A DNA stretch of 64,000 bases from an uncultured Butyricicoccus sp. (GTDB lineage Bacteria; Bacillota; Clostridia; Oscillospirales; Butyricicoccaceae): contig CAKTAV010000009.1 in assembly GCA_934532985.1 (NCBI GenBank), forward strand, positions 1 to 64,000, in the 5' to 3' direction. The first letter of the stretch is position 1. Every line of letters starts with the position of its first letter. Shown here piece after piece: positions 36,217 to 44,310 of the stretch. The position numbers and the translations under genes are program-made. The notes beneath the pieces are model-generated. The model was given only the letters and a program-made list of their open reading frames with translations. It had not been told where the DNA came from and did not search any database.

Positions 36217-36629
36217 CACATGAGGAATATAGTAAAGCCATACCAAACAGAAACAAATCTCAATTTGGAGGCGATTGATAGGAAAGAATGGCAGCGCAAG
36301 AGCGTGGCGATATTACTCAGCGCGATGATGGGCATGACGGCAGCAGCCTGACCGGCGCGTTTGTCAATGATGAGGCCTATACGGGCGATGGCAGAGACGG
36401 CTACTGCAAGCTGTATATTGACAAGGACAGCACCTGGACGGTAACTGGCGACAGCACGGTGACCGAGCTGCAAAATGAAGGCAAGATTGTGGATGAATCC
36501 GGCAAGACGGTCACGATTCAGGGCAGCGACGGCACGACCTACGTCAAGGGCGACAGCGCGTACATGATTATGGTCGCGTCGTGGTATAGTGACACGGCAG
36601 ATATGTCGGGAGTGTCATTAATTGCGTAA
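36217..36629 (+). pseudogene. Decayed gene for a secreted beta-rich surface protein
   Basis: The frame ending at 36351 reads RKSVAILLSAMMGMTAAA and stops, which looks like a signal peptide core without a proper start. In another frame the sequence continues (36350-36629) as LTGAF then KLYIDKDSTWTVTGDSTVTEL, GKTVTIQGSDGTTYVKGDSAY and a short tail ending SGVSLIA. That part resembles the C-terminal strand repeat of large carbohydrate-binding or adhesin-like lipoproteins of gut Clostridia. Signal and mature parts are out of frame and most of the middle is missing, so I read it as a frameshifted, internally deleted remnant. A 113-residue reading from ATG 36288 exists but lacks a well-spaced ribosome binding site. 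Confidence 0.6.
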
Positions 36630-36683
36630 GTTGCTGCGTCGGCCCATTTAACGTATTTGTTGGCCAACGGAAGTGGGAAAAGA

Positions 36684-36713
36684 AAAAAGAAGCCGCATTT
36701 GCGGCTTCTTTTG
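36684..36713 (-). terminator. Terminator of pepF
   Basis: AAGAAGCCGC / GCGGCTTCTT stem with AAAT loop, followed on the minus strand by TTTTCT. Confidence 0.9.
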
Positions 36714-36725
36714 CATGCCCAGATG

Positions 36726-38525
36726 TTACTTACGCAGCAGCTCATCCATTTCGCTAATCAGCTCATCAAACAGCTGGAGTGCCTCGGTGATCGGCTGAGT
36801 GGTTGCCATATCCACACCCGCGCCGCGCAGCAGCTCGATCGGCGGCTTGGAGCAGCCGCTGGACAGGAAATTCAGATAATCCTTGACGGCTGGCCCGCCT
36901 TCGCGGAGGATGCGGCGGGAGAGGGCGATTGCCGCGGCGTAGCCGGTGGCATACTGATAGACATAGTAATCGTAATAGAAATGCGGAATGCGCGCCCATT
37001 CCAGATCAATCTCCGGATCAATCACAATGCCGTCGCCGAAATACAGCTGATTCAGTTCATGATACAGCTGGTTGTAGCTGTCGGCGGTTAGGCTCTCGCC
37101 GCGCTCGTTGCGGCGGTTGATTTCCAGCTCAAATTCCGCAAACATGGTCTGACGATACAGCGTCGTGCGGAACTGCTCCAAGAAATAGTTGATGAGATAC
37201 GCACGGCGGCGCGGATCCGTCGTGTTGTTCAGCAGATACTGCATCAGCAGCGCTTCGTTGCAGGTAGAGGCAACCTCTGCGACAAAGATGACATAGTTGG
37301 AGTACAGCACCGGCTGGTTCTTGTTGGACAGATACGAGTGAATCGCATGTCCCATCTCATGCGCCAGCGTAAACATGCTGTCCAGCGTATCGGCATAATT
37401 GAGCAGAACATACGGATGCACACGCAGACCGGCAGAATACGCACCGGAGCGCTTGCCGACATTTTCATATACGTCAATCCAGCGGTTGTCAAAGCCCTCG
37501 CGGATCATGGAGAGATACTCCTCCCCCATCGGTGCGAGCGCCTTGAGCACGGTTTCCTTTGCTTCCTCAAACGGAATCTTGGCGTCGGCATCGGCAACAA
37601 TCGGGGTATATAGGTCATACATATGGAGCTCGTCTACACCCAGCAACTTTTTGCGAAGGGTGACATAGCGGTACATCGGCTGCATATTGTCGTGCACTGC
37701 CTGAATCAGGTTGGTGTATACCTCGGTCGGCACGTTGGTGCTGTCCAGCGCGGCGTGCAGGGTGGATTCATAATGGCGCGCGTTGGCGTAAAATTGCAGC
37801 TGCTTGACCTGCGCCGTCAGCATAGCGGCGGCCGTGTTGCGGTACTGTCCGTACATGCTGTACAGCGACTGGAACGCGGACTTGCGCAGAATACGGTCGC
37901 TGCTGTGCATGAGCGGGATATAGCTGCCGTGGGTGACCTCATGTGCGCCGCCGTCCTTGTCGGTTGCGGGCGGGAATTTCAGGTCGGCGTCGGCGAACAT
38001 GGAGTAAATCGTCTCCGGCGCCTGCGCCATCTCTCCGGCGGAGGCGAGCAGCTTTTCCTCGGCGTCCGACAGGATGTGCGCGCGCTTGCGGCGGATGTTG
38101 GACAAATGCGTCCGGCACAGTTCCAGCTCCGGCATCTCCTGATAGAATTTCCCCAGCGTCTCGTCCGGAATGGCGAGCAGCTCCGGCGTCTCAAACGAAC
38201 CGGCGGAATCCACCGCAACCATCAGCGAAATCATCTGGGAGGTCATGCCCTGATATTTGGAAACCGCGGTGTCCTCATCGCTGCGCCGCTGTGCGTAGCC
38301 AAACAGGCTGTCAAAGGCGACCGTGATGCGCTCGCCGAGCTGAATATAATCATACAGATTGCGGGCGGAGGAGCCGAGCTTGCCGCGGAAGGCGGAAATC
38401 TGCTGCGGGAAGGACTGCGCCTGTTCATAGGCCTCCTGCCACGCCTCGTCCGACGGGAAAATATCCTCTAACGCCCAAGTATATTTGGGGTCCGCTTCAC
38501 TGCGAACCGGAATCGTTTTGTTCAT
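36726..38525 (-). CDS. pepF: Oligoendopeptidase F (M3B family)
   Basis: Cytosolic zinc metallopeptidase that degrades peptides of about 7-17 residues, 599 residues as usual for the family. The catalytic motif HEMGHAIHSYLSN supplies HExxH, and the downstream glutamate ligand is in FVAEVASTCNE. The N-terminal helical lid is complete. AAGGAG lies 8 bases before the ATG at 38525. It is transcribed alone. The hairpin at 38652 separates it from the inositol-type genes upstream. Confidence 0.95.
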   Translation of the reverse strand: MNKTIPVRSEADPKYTWALEDIFPSDEAWQEAYEQAQSFPQQISAFRGKLGSSARNLYDYIQLGERITVAFDSLFGYAQRRSDEDTAVSKYQGMTSQMISLMVAVDSAGSFETPELLAIPDETLGKFYQEMPELELCRTHLSNIRRKRAHILSDAEEKLLASAGEMAQAPETIYSMFADADLKFPPATDKDGGAHEVTHGSYIPLMHSSDRILRKSAFQSLYSMYGQYRNTAAAMLTAQVKQLQFYANARHYESTLHAALDSTNVPTEVYTNLIQAVHDNMQPMYRYVTLRKKLLGVDELHMYDLYTPIVADADAKIPFEEAKETVLKALAPMGEEYLSMIREGFDNRWIDVYENVGKRSGAYSAGLRVHPYVLLNYADTLDSMFTLAHEMGHAIHSYLSNKNQPVLYSNYVIFVAEVASTCNEALLMQYLLNNTTDPRRRAYLINYFLEQFRTTLYRQTMFAEFELEINRRNERGESLTADSYNQLYHELNQLYFGDGIVIDPEIDLEWARIPHFYYDYYVYQYATGYAAAIALSRRILREGGPAVKDYLNFLSSGCSKPPIELLRGAGVDMATTQPITEALQLFDELISEMDELLRK

Positions 38526-38651
38526 GGTATCGCTCCTTTCATGTGCGTGTCATTCTGCTTCTTAGTATATCACGAAACCGGGTGCGAAAAAAGCGGAGTT
38601 GGGCGCGTTTGCACGAATGGAGTCGGCAATTTTTGCCGATCGGCACAGAGA

Positions 38652-38692
38652 AAGAACGTCCTGCCGCTTGATAGAGCGACAGGACGTTCTTG
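38652..38692. terminator. Bidirectional hairpin terminator
   Basis: AAGAACGTCCTGCCGC / GCGACAGGACGTTCTT stem. On the minus strand TTCTCTG follows, so it probably ends the leftward sugar-binding protein transcript. Confidence 0.7.
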
Positions 38693-38752
38693 TTATGAAA
38701 GAGATAAAATTAAGTTTGGAATATTTATTATATAAGAGAAGAATGATGGGTA

Positions 38753-38881
38753 TCACGCGTGGAGACACTTGGCAGAATGTCTCCCTCGCGTGCTGCCGAA
38801 TGCGGCGAGCGGACTTCCGAAAATGCCCTTCGATGGAAGTACTACGTCGACTGCATCCAGCGGGGTATTGAAAATAGGCAT
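38753..38881 (-). CDS. Candidate 42-residue protein downstream of the sugar-binding lipoprotein gene
   Basis: I do not recognise it. The minus strand has AAAGGAG 6 bases before an ATG at 38881 and an open frame of 42 codons (MPIFNTPLDAVDVV...) ending in TGA at 38753. It lies 48 bp after the substrate-binding protein stop, in the same direction and before the hairpin at 38652, so it would be the last cistron of that operon. The second half coincides with an inverted repeat (CACGCGTGGAGACA / TGTCTCCCTCGCGTG, 38754-38793), and composition is not clearly coding. The ribosome binding site is the main support. Confidence 0.3.
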   Translation of the reverse strand: MPIFNTPLDAVDVVLPSKGIFGSPLAAFGSTRGRHSAKCLHA

Positions 38882-38929
38882 GCTCCTTTCTTATGACCGA
38901 GGGGTGGTATGGTTACTGTGGGTTGGGAA

Positions 38930-39946
38930 TTACTCCTCCCAAACACCGATGTCCTTCATCGAAGAAATGTAGTCGTCAACATTGTCTGCGGTAACGATCT
39001 GCGAACCGGAGTCGATGAACGAATCAACCTTCTCGCCATTCAGCGCATTGACGGCTGCTTCTACCGACTTATAGCCCATGTCATAGCCCGACTGTGCAAC
39101 GTCCATTGCCAGAGAGCCATCCTTAACGGCTTCAATTGCCGCCTGGTTGCCGTCAAAACCGCACAGAACGGTGTTATCAAAGGCCTTGTTGTTGGCATCG
39201 GCAATTGCCTTGGTAGCAGCCATAACCATGTCGTCGTTCGTGCTGCAAACAACGTCTACACCATCCGGATACTTCTGGATGATCGCTTCCATTGCGTTTG
39301 CTGCTTTATCTGCCAGTGCGTCACAGTACTGCACCTCAAGCACTTCGCCGCCAGCTGCTTCGATGCCTGCCTTGTAGCCTTCCAGACGAGCGTCATGGGT
39401 CTCATCGCCCTGTACGCCGGTCAGGATAACCGCCGTCGGCTTCTTCACGCCGCGTGCGATGGCTTCCTTTACAGCGGCTTCGCCGCCGCTCTTCGCTGCG
39501 TCCTCGTTGCCGGTGCCGACAAAGGCCAGCTTCTTGTCCGAGGTGAAGTCGGTGTCACACGCGATGATAACGTCATCGGTATTGGCAACCAGATTGGCAA
39601 CACTGTCCGACTGCAGCGGGCTGATAACCAGTGCATCGTAGTCGTTGCCCAGTGCGGTCTCGATCATGTTGATCTGCTCGTCGTAAGCCGTTGCGGAGGT
39701 CGGGGACTGGATGTCAACCGTAACGTTCGGATGCTCTTCGGCGTAAGCCTTTGCACCGGCCATAACCTTGGAGAAGTGTCCGTCGGTCAGCTTAACGATA
39801 AAGCTTACCTTATAGGAATCATCCGAGCCGGCAGCATCGCCGCTTCCGCTTGCGCTGCCGCTGCTGCTTCCGCCGCAACCAGCCAGAGTACCAAGACACA
39901 TCGCACCAGCGAGTACACCTGCAAAAAGTCTCTTGTTTGCCTTCAT
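38930..39946 (-). CDS. Sugar/inositol ABC transporter substrate-binding lipoprotein
   Basis: A 338-residue periplasmic-binding-protein type 1 (RbsB/IbpA-like) lipoprotein. The signal ends in lipobox LAGC, a Gly/Ser linker follows, then two Rossmann-like lobes with IISPLQSDSVANLVA-like and AVILTGVQGDETHDARLEGYKAG segments typical of ribose/inositol binders. It starts at ATG 39946 with GAGGAGG 8 bases upstream (another ATG at 39952 is too close). The neighbouring dehydrogenase and isomerase-like genes suggest myo-inositol or a related cyclitol as ligand. No ATPase or permease gene is present, so it must work with a transporter encoded elsewhere, or it is a sensor. Confidence 0.87.
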   Translation of the reverse strand: MKANKRLFAGVLAGAMCLGTLAGCGGSSSGSASGSGDAAGSDDSYKVSFIVKLTDGHFSKVMAGAKAYAEEHPNVTVDIQSPTSATAYDEQINMIETALGNDYDALVISPLQSDSVANLVANTDDVIIACDTDFTSDKKLAFVGTGNEDAAKSGGEAAVKEAIARGVKKPTAVILTGVQGDETHDARLEGYKAGIEAAGGEVLEVQYCDALADKAANAMEAIIQKYPDGVDVVCSTNDDMVMAATKAIADANNKAFDNTVLCGFDGNQAAIEAVKDGSLAMDVAQSGYDMGYKSVEAAVNALNGEKVDSFIDSGSQIVTADNVDDYISSMKDIGVWEE

Positions 39947-40060
39947 GTTCATTTCCTCCTCGTAGTTGGTTCTTTCCTTCGGTTTCTTTTCTTTTTTTGG
40001 GAATAGGCGCTTTATTTTGTCTCCCGCGGTGACACGGCACGGCGGAAAAGAAAATCAAAC

Positions 40061-41002
40061 TTAGCGGCTGATCGTAGCCTGCAATGCATCAATCGAGGTG
40101 AGAATACCAGCCTCGGTGGACATTGTGAAGTCCTCCATCTCCAGCGATACATCGCCGTTATAGCCCATCATGCGGACAACGGAGAAGAATTCCTTCCACC
40201 ATTGCAGATCCTGGCCGCAGCCAACGGCAACATAGTTCCACGAGCGGTTTGCGGTATCCAGTACGTTTTTCCACTCGGTCAGACCGTTGACCGCTGCCAT
40301 GCCGCGCTCGATGCGGGTGTCCTTGCCGTGGACATGGTAGATAGCACCCTTGAGGGCACGGGCGGACTGAATCGGGTCAGCACCGTAGGCAATCAGATGG
40401 GACGGGTCGAGGTTGATGCCGATGATGTCATCGCCCACGGCCTCGCGCAGATGCCAGAACGTCTCCGGATTGTGTACCATCATGCACGGGAATTCCTCGA
40501 TGGCGATCTGCTCCAGATGATGCTCGTGGCAGAAGGCGGCAAACTGCTTCCACCATTCGGTAGTCACACGCCACTGGTAGTCTACCGTCGGCTGCATGTA
40601 CGCGGTCATCGTGACGGAAGAGGTGATCCAGTTCGGGGTGGTGTCGTTCTCGCTGCCTGCCGGAAGTCCGGACATGCAGACGATTTTCTTGACGCCCAGC
40701 TTTTCTGCCAGCAGAACACAGTCATACATCGACTTGCTGTATTCCTCGCCGGTTTCACACGGCCACAGCTGATTGCATGAGGTGTTGAGTGCTGCGATGC
40801 GCATGCCGCGCTTTTCCAGCTCCGCCAGATATTCCTCACACTTTTTGTCGTCGGCCAGCAGCTCTGCCGTTGGGCAGTGGGTTCTTGCACCCCAGCCTCC
40901 GGCGGTCATCTCAACGGCGTTGATGCCGAGGGACTTTACCTTGTCCAGCATGTCGGTGTACGACAGCTCAGCCAAAACGTCTGTGCAAATTGATAACTCC
41001 AT
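40061..41002 (-). CDS. TIM-barrel sugar phosphate isomerase/epimerase (IolE/IolI-like)
   Basis: A 313-residue xylose isomerase-like TIM barrel. The metal ligands expected in the family are visible: Glu in IAIEEFPCM, Asp in INLDPSHLIAYG, His in YHVHGKDTRI and Glu in DVSLEMEDF. Relatives include inosose dehydratase (IolE), inosose isomerase (IolI) and hydroxypyruvate isomerase. Position next to an IolG-like dehydrogenase points to inosose handling, which is inference. GAGGAG lies 8 bases before the ATG at 41002. It is the second gene of the leftward operon, 36 bp after iolG. Confidence 0.85.
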   Translation of the reverse strand: MELSICTDVLAELSYTDMLDKVKSLGINAVEMTAGGWGARTHCPTAELLADDKKCEEYLAELEKRGMRIAALNTSCNQLWPCETGEEYSKSMYDCVLLAEKLGVKKIVCMSGLPAGSENDTTPNWITSSVTMTAYMQPTVDYQWRVTTEWWKQFAAFCHEHHLEQIAIEEFPCMMVHNPETFWHLREAVGDDIIGINLDPSHLIAYGADPIQSARALKGAIYHVHGKDTRIERGMAAVNGLTEWKNVLDTANRSWNYVAVGCGQDLQWWKEFFSVVRMMGYNGDVSLEMEDFTMSTEAGILTSIDALQATISR

Positions 41003-41038
41003 TTGTATTTCTCCTCAAGATTTCATCCGGTGGGTTGC

Positions 41039-42052
41039 TTACTTCTTGTACAGATCCGGCATCTCGTCGTAAACGACATCGACGATGGTCTGCGTGTCGC
41101 GTGCCTTGGAAGCGGCAGCGGCAACAACCTGGCAGCAGTAGCCGTCCCATGCGTTCGGGCCGTCCACGCGGCCTTCCTTACAGCCGTTGATCCATGCCTG
41201 GAATTCGGTGTTGTAGGCATCGACGAAGCGGGTGGACCAGTCGGCGTCAACGGCGTTGCCGCGCATGGTGTTTGCCAGAACCTCAATCGTTGCCGGCTTC
41301 GGCAGATTCAGGATTGCGTCCTCGCAGACAACCTCGCAGCGGACATCGTAGCAGTTGCCGTCGTGAACGAAGGACTCGACGTCGATGCGCACGCCGGACT
41401 CGGTGGTCAGGATCATGATCTGCGGATCGTGTACACCCTCTGTCGTGCGGCGGGTGTCCTTGGCGTAGCGAACCTCAGCGGTCTTGTAGTTCTCGCCGAG
41501 CAGCCAGCGCAGTACGTCCATCTCATGTACCATGGAGCCTTCTACCGCGGTGGAGTTGTCCCAATCCTGCAATACATCGGCGTTGCGGTGTGCGCAGTGC
41601 AGCAGCAGCGGCTCGCCGTACTTCTTGCTCTCGATGGCTTCCTTCAGCTGTTTGTAACCGGAATCATAGCGACGCATGAAGCCGACCTGAACAAACTGCT
41701 TGCCGGCCTTGATCTCGGCCTCTACAATGCGCTTGCAGGCGTCAGCCTTCGGTGCCAGCGGCTTTTCGCAGAATACATACTTGCCGGCGTTGATGGCAGC
41801 GAGTACAAACTGCTCGTGATACGGATCTGCGGCGGTGCAGATAACGGCGTCGATATCCGGATCGTTGATCATTGCGATCGGATCCTCATAGCCCTTGATG
41901 CCGTACTTTTCCGCAACAGAAAGACCGAATGCTGCGGCGGGGTCCGAACAAGCGGTGACCGCTGCGCCCTGCAGCTTGGTGTTAATGCGCTCAATATGTG
42001 TCTTACCGATTCCGCCGGTGCCGACAAGACCAATTCGCAGTTCGTTTGCCAT
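41039..42052 (-). CDS. iolG: Inositol 2-dehydrogenase-like Gfo/Idh/MocA oxidoreductase
   Basis: A 337-residue NAD-dependent dehydrogenase. The Rossmann motif IGLVGTGGIGKTH, the EKPL motif with Lys97, VGFMRRYDSGYKQLKEA, GEPLLLHCAHRN and the late AWDGY follow B. subtilis inositol dehydrogenase closely, without gaps through residue 180. In that enzyme the catalytic triad is Lys97-Asp172-His176 (from memory). Here Lys97 and His176 are kept but residue 172 is Gly, with Glu at 171, so the substrate or mechanism may differ (scyllo-inositol or another cyclitol). GGAGAG precedes the ATG at 42052. First gene of the leftward operon facing a divergent AraC regulator. Confidence 0.82.
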   Translation of the reverse strand: MANELRIGLVGTGGIGKTHIERINTKLQGAAVTACSDPAAAFGLSVAEKYGIKGYEDPIAMINDPDIDAVICTAADPYHEQFVLAAINAGKYVFCEKPLAPKADACKRIVEAEIKAGKQFVQVGFMRRYDSGYKQLKEAIESKKYGEPLLLHCAHRNADVLQDWDNSTAVEGSMVHEMDVLRWLLGENYKTAEVRYAKDTRRTTEGVHDPQIMILTTESGVRIDVESFVHDGNCYDVRCEVVCEDAILNLPKPATIEVLANTMRGNAVDADWSTRFVDAYNTEFQAWINGCKEGRVDGPNAWDGYCCQVVAAAASKARDTQTIVDVVYDEMPDLYKK

Positions 42053-42145
42053 AGTAATTTCTCTCCTATTCTAATCGGTATAGCGGCAGCAGCTGCTGCC
42101 GTATGCTTGTATTTGTGAAGTGTTTAGTTTGCTTTTTGCACCTTC

Positions 42146-42174
42146 AGTGTACTCTGCGAAAACCGCTTTGTCCA
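42146..42174 (-). promoter_or_regulatory. Promoter of the iolG-type operon
   Basis: Minus strand TGGACA (42169-42174), 17-bp spacer, TACACT (42146-42151). The spacer region AAAGCGGTTTTC faintly resembles a catabolite-response element, too weak to call. Confidence 0.7.
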
Positions 42175-42299
42175 GCGGGCAAAGTGATCAAATATTTTTT
42201 GCGTTTTTCGTGCTATCCGTATAAATTGGTGAGAAAGAAAACAAACGGGACTTAACGGGTAATGGCGCAAAAATTCCCGGTGTTTTTGGACATTTTTAT

Positions 42300-42440
42300 T
42301 CGTTTTCAACTGGAAAGTTGGCGGTATCTATCATATTTCAGATAGTAACTATCGTTTTCCTACACAAAAAAACGGGGGTTTTGCATCACGGCAAACGATG
42401 AGCGGATGGAAGAAAACTTGTCGTTTTCGACACAAAAAAT
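42300..42440. promoter_or_regulatory. Three TCGTTTTC direct repeats, candidate AraC operators
   Basis: TCGTTTTC occurs at 42300, 42352 and 42421. The last two extend to TCGTTTTCcTACACAAAAAA and TCGTTTTCgACACAAAAAA. The perfect palindrome GATAGT-A-ACTATC lies at 42341-42353. The repeats sit in the 450-bp divergent gap upstream of the AraC gene promoter. Confidence 0.5.
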
Positions 42441-42451
42441 TTTTCGATTTC

Positions 42452-42480
42452 TTGACAATTCCAAGATGGGACAGCATAAT
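42452..42480 (+). promoter_or_regulatory. Promoter of the divergent AraC regulator
   Basis: TTGACA (42452-42457), 17-bp spacer, CATAAT (42475-42480). Confidence 0.8.
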
Positions 42481-42506
42481 GAGAACAGGAGAGAGGAGGG
42501 ATTGCC

Positions 42507-43424
42507 TTGCATTTTTATGTTTGCGAGATGCCGATGGACTTACATGTGCCGATGGGCTCGCCGGAGCTGGTGTATACCAACTACTGCAACGAACAGGATC
42601 AGCAGCATGCACGCAGTCTGCACTCCCACCATGATCTGGTGGAACTGATTTACATCCTGCACGGAGAGGGGATTTTTGAGATCGGCGGAACGGCCTACCC
42701 GGTGCATGGTGGTGATTTGGTGATCTACAACAGCGATGTTGTGCACAACGAAAGCTTGAAAAACCCACCGCCGCCGCTGTACGGCATTGCGGTGTCCGGT
42801 ATCCGGCTGGAAGGAATGCCGCCCAGCTGTATGATTGCGCCAGGAGCAAGTCCCGTCCTGACCCCGCAGGAAAATACGGCGGAGCTGCGGACGCTGTTCC
42901 GCATGATTTACGAGCAGTCCAGCCGTCAGACGCCGAGCTCAGCGACGATTTGCAACGCCCTGCTTCAGGCGCTGCTACGCATGATTATGGAACTGCTGGA
43001 CGGCGCGGTGCCGCAGTCCTCCTCGGCGAAAAAGCTCTCGAGATCAGATCAGCTGAGCCATGAGATTCAGGAATACATTGATGAGCATTCGCTGGAGGAC
43101 ATTTCGGTACAGGAGGTCGCGGAGCGGTTTTCGATCAGCCCGACCTATCTGTCGCGCTTGTTCAAACAGGCCACCGGCATGTCGCTGATGCAGTACGTCA
43201 TTCACCGGCGGATCGGTGAGGCACAGACGCTGCTGCTGATCTCGGATCTGCCTGTGACCGAGATTGCGCGACGGGTTGGGTATGATAACCTGAGCCATTT
43301 TGTCAAGATGTTCACACAGAATGTCGGCCTTTCGCCGCGGCAGTACCGCAAAAACGGCAGCGCGATTCCGTACCATGGACGAACCAGACTGGCGGAAAAA
43401 CCGTCGAAACGGGCGAAAAAATAG
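42507..43424 (+). CDS. AraC family regulator of the inositol-type operon
   Basis: A 305-residue regulator that starts at TTG (42507), chosen because GAGGAGGG lies 7 bases upstream; an ATG at 42528 is possible. The N-terminal cupin domain has the metal or ligand pattern HSHHDLVELIYILHGEG, with GGDLVIYNSDVVHNE. The C-terminal pair of helix-turn-helix motifs reads ISVQEVAERFSISPTYLSRLF, then LPVTEIARRVGYDNLSHFVK with the family ending GLSPRQYRK. A basic tail RTRLAEKPSKRAKK follows. Divergent position next to the iolG operon and repeated motifs between them suggest it controls that operon in response to a sugar or cyclitol. Confidence 0.88.
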   Translation: MHFYVCEMPMDLHVPMGSPELVYTNYCNEQDQQHARSLHSHHDLVELIYILHGEGIFEIGGTAYPVHGGDLVIYNSDVVHNESLKNPPPPLYGIAVSGIRLEGMPPSCMIAPGASPVLTPQENTAELRTLFRMIYEQSSRQTPSSATICNALLQALLRMIMELLDGAVPQSSSAKKLSRSDQLSHEIQEYIDEHSLEDISVQEVAERFSISPTYLSRLFKQATGMSLMQYVIHRRIGEAQTLLLISDLPVTEIARRVGYDNLSHFVKMFTQNVGLSPRQYRKNGSAIPYHGRTRLAEKPSKRAKK

Positions 43425-43454
43425 CGGATTTCGGTGGAGCATTACACCGGTTTG

Positions 43455-43463
43455 TGGTATACT
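43455..43463 (+). promoter_or_regulatory. Extended -10 promoter of the AIM24-like gene
   Basis: TGG then TATACT (43458-43463), an extended -10 element with no good -35. Confidence 0.55.
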
Positions 43464-43513
43464 GAACACAGAAAGTCAATATTATTTTTTTCAGAACAGG
43501 GGAGGGAACTGGT

Positions 43514-44200
43514 ATGAATTATGAAATTTTCGGCGAGAGCATGCCGGCGGCAACCGTGCGTCTGGCACCGGGGGAGAGCGTGTACACACAGGCCGGCGGC
43601 ATGACGTGGATGACCGAGGGCGTTCAAATGGCAACCAATCTGCGCGGCGGACTGGGCCGGGCGTTTGGACGCATGTTTTCTGGCGAGTCGCTGTTTATGG
43701 CAACTTTCACGGGCAGCCGACCGGGTGATGAAGTGACCTTTGCATCGACGATGCCAGGTGAAATCCGTGCGTTTTCCATTCGTCCGGGATATGAAATCAT
43801 CGCGCAGAAGGGCGCGTTCCTGTGTGCTGACCCGAGCGTGCAGCTGTCGACGTTCTTTACGCGCGGCATTAAGGGCGGCCTGTTCGGCGGCGAGGGCTTT
43901 ATTCTGCAAAAATACACTGGTGAGGGCACGGTTCTGTGTGAACTGGACGGCACGGTGAAGGAGATTGATCTGGCACCGGGCGAGCTGCTTCGCGTGGATT
44001 CCGGCAATATTGCGGCGTTTGAGTCGTCGGTGGATTATTCGGCGGAGATGGTCAAGGGCTTTAAGAACATTCTGTTCGGCGGAGAAGGACTGTTTCTGTC
44101 CACACTGCGCGGTCCGGGACGCGTTTGGCTGCAAACTATGACGGTTTCAGAGCTGGCGAAGCGAATCGTCCCATTTGTCCCAACGAGCAGCAGCAATTAA
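43514..44200 (+). CDS. TIGR00266/AIM24 family protein
   Basis: A 228-residue protein of the AIM24 (TIGR00266) family, a double-psi-like beta sandwich found in bacteria and mitochondria. Conserved points are ESVYTQAGGMTWM near residue 25, the Gly-rich LRGGLGRAFGRMFSGESLF, and its later echo RGIKGGLFGGEGFILQKYTG. The biochemical function is not established. GGGGAGGG lies about 8 bases before the ATG at 43514. There is no signal peptide or membrane helix. It has its own promoter and terminator. Confidence 0.88.
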   Translation: MNYEIFGESMPAATVRLAPGESVYTQAGGMTWMTEGVQMATNLRGGLGRAFGRMFSGESLFMATFTGSRPGDEVTFASTMPGEIRAFSIRPGYEIIAQKGAFLCADPSVQLSTFFTRGIKGGLFGGEGFILQKYTGEGTVLCELDGTVKEIDLAPGELLRVDSGNIAAFESSVDYSAEMVKGFKNILFGGEGLFLSTLRGPGRVWLQTMTVSELAKRIVPFVPTSSSN

Positions 44201-44218
44201 TAACGAATCGCATTATGT

Positions 44219-44249
44219 GCCCCGTCGGTGTGTCCGGCGGGGCGTTTTT
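44219..44249 (+). terminator. Terminator after the AIM24-like gene
   Basis: Stem GCCCCGTCGG / CCGGCGGGGC followed by GTTTTT. Confidence 0.9.
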
Positions 44250-44310
44250 CGTATAGCTTTGCGGCATTTTGTCCATCCTAAACAAAGAGAATGCGGAAGG
44301 AGGAGATTGA

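Noticed and set aside
42152..42168. Possible catabolite-response element (AAAGCGGTTTTC) in the iol-type promoter
   Set aside because: Only about two-thirds matches to consensus, and the local HPr lacks Ser46; too weak to call.
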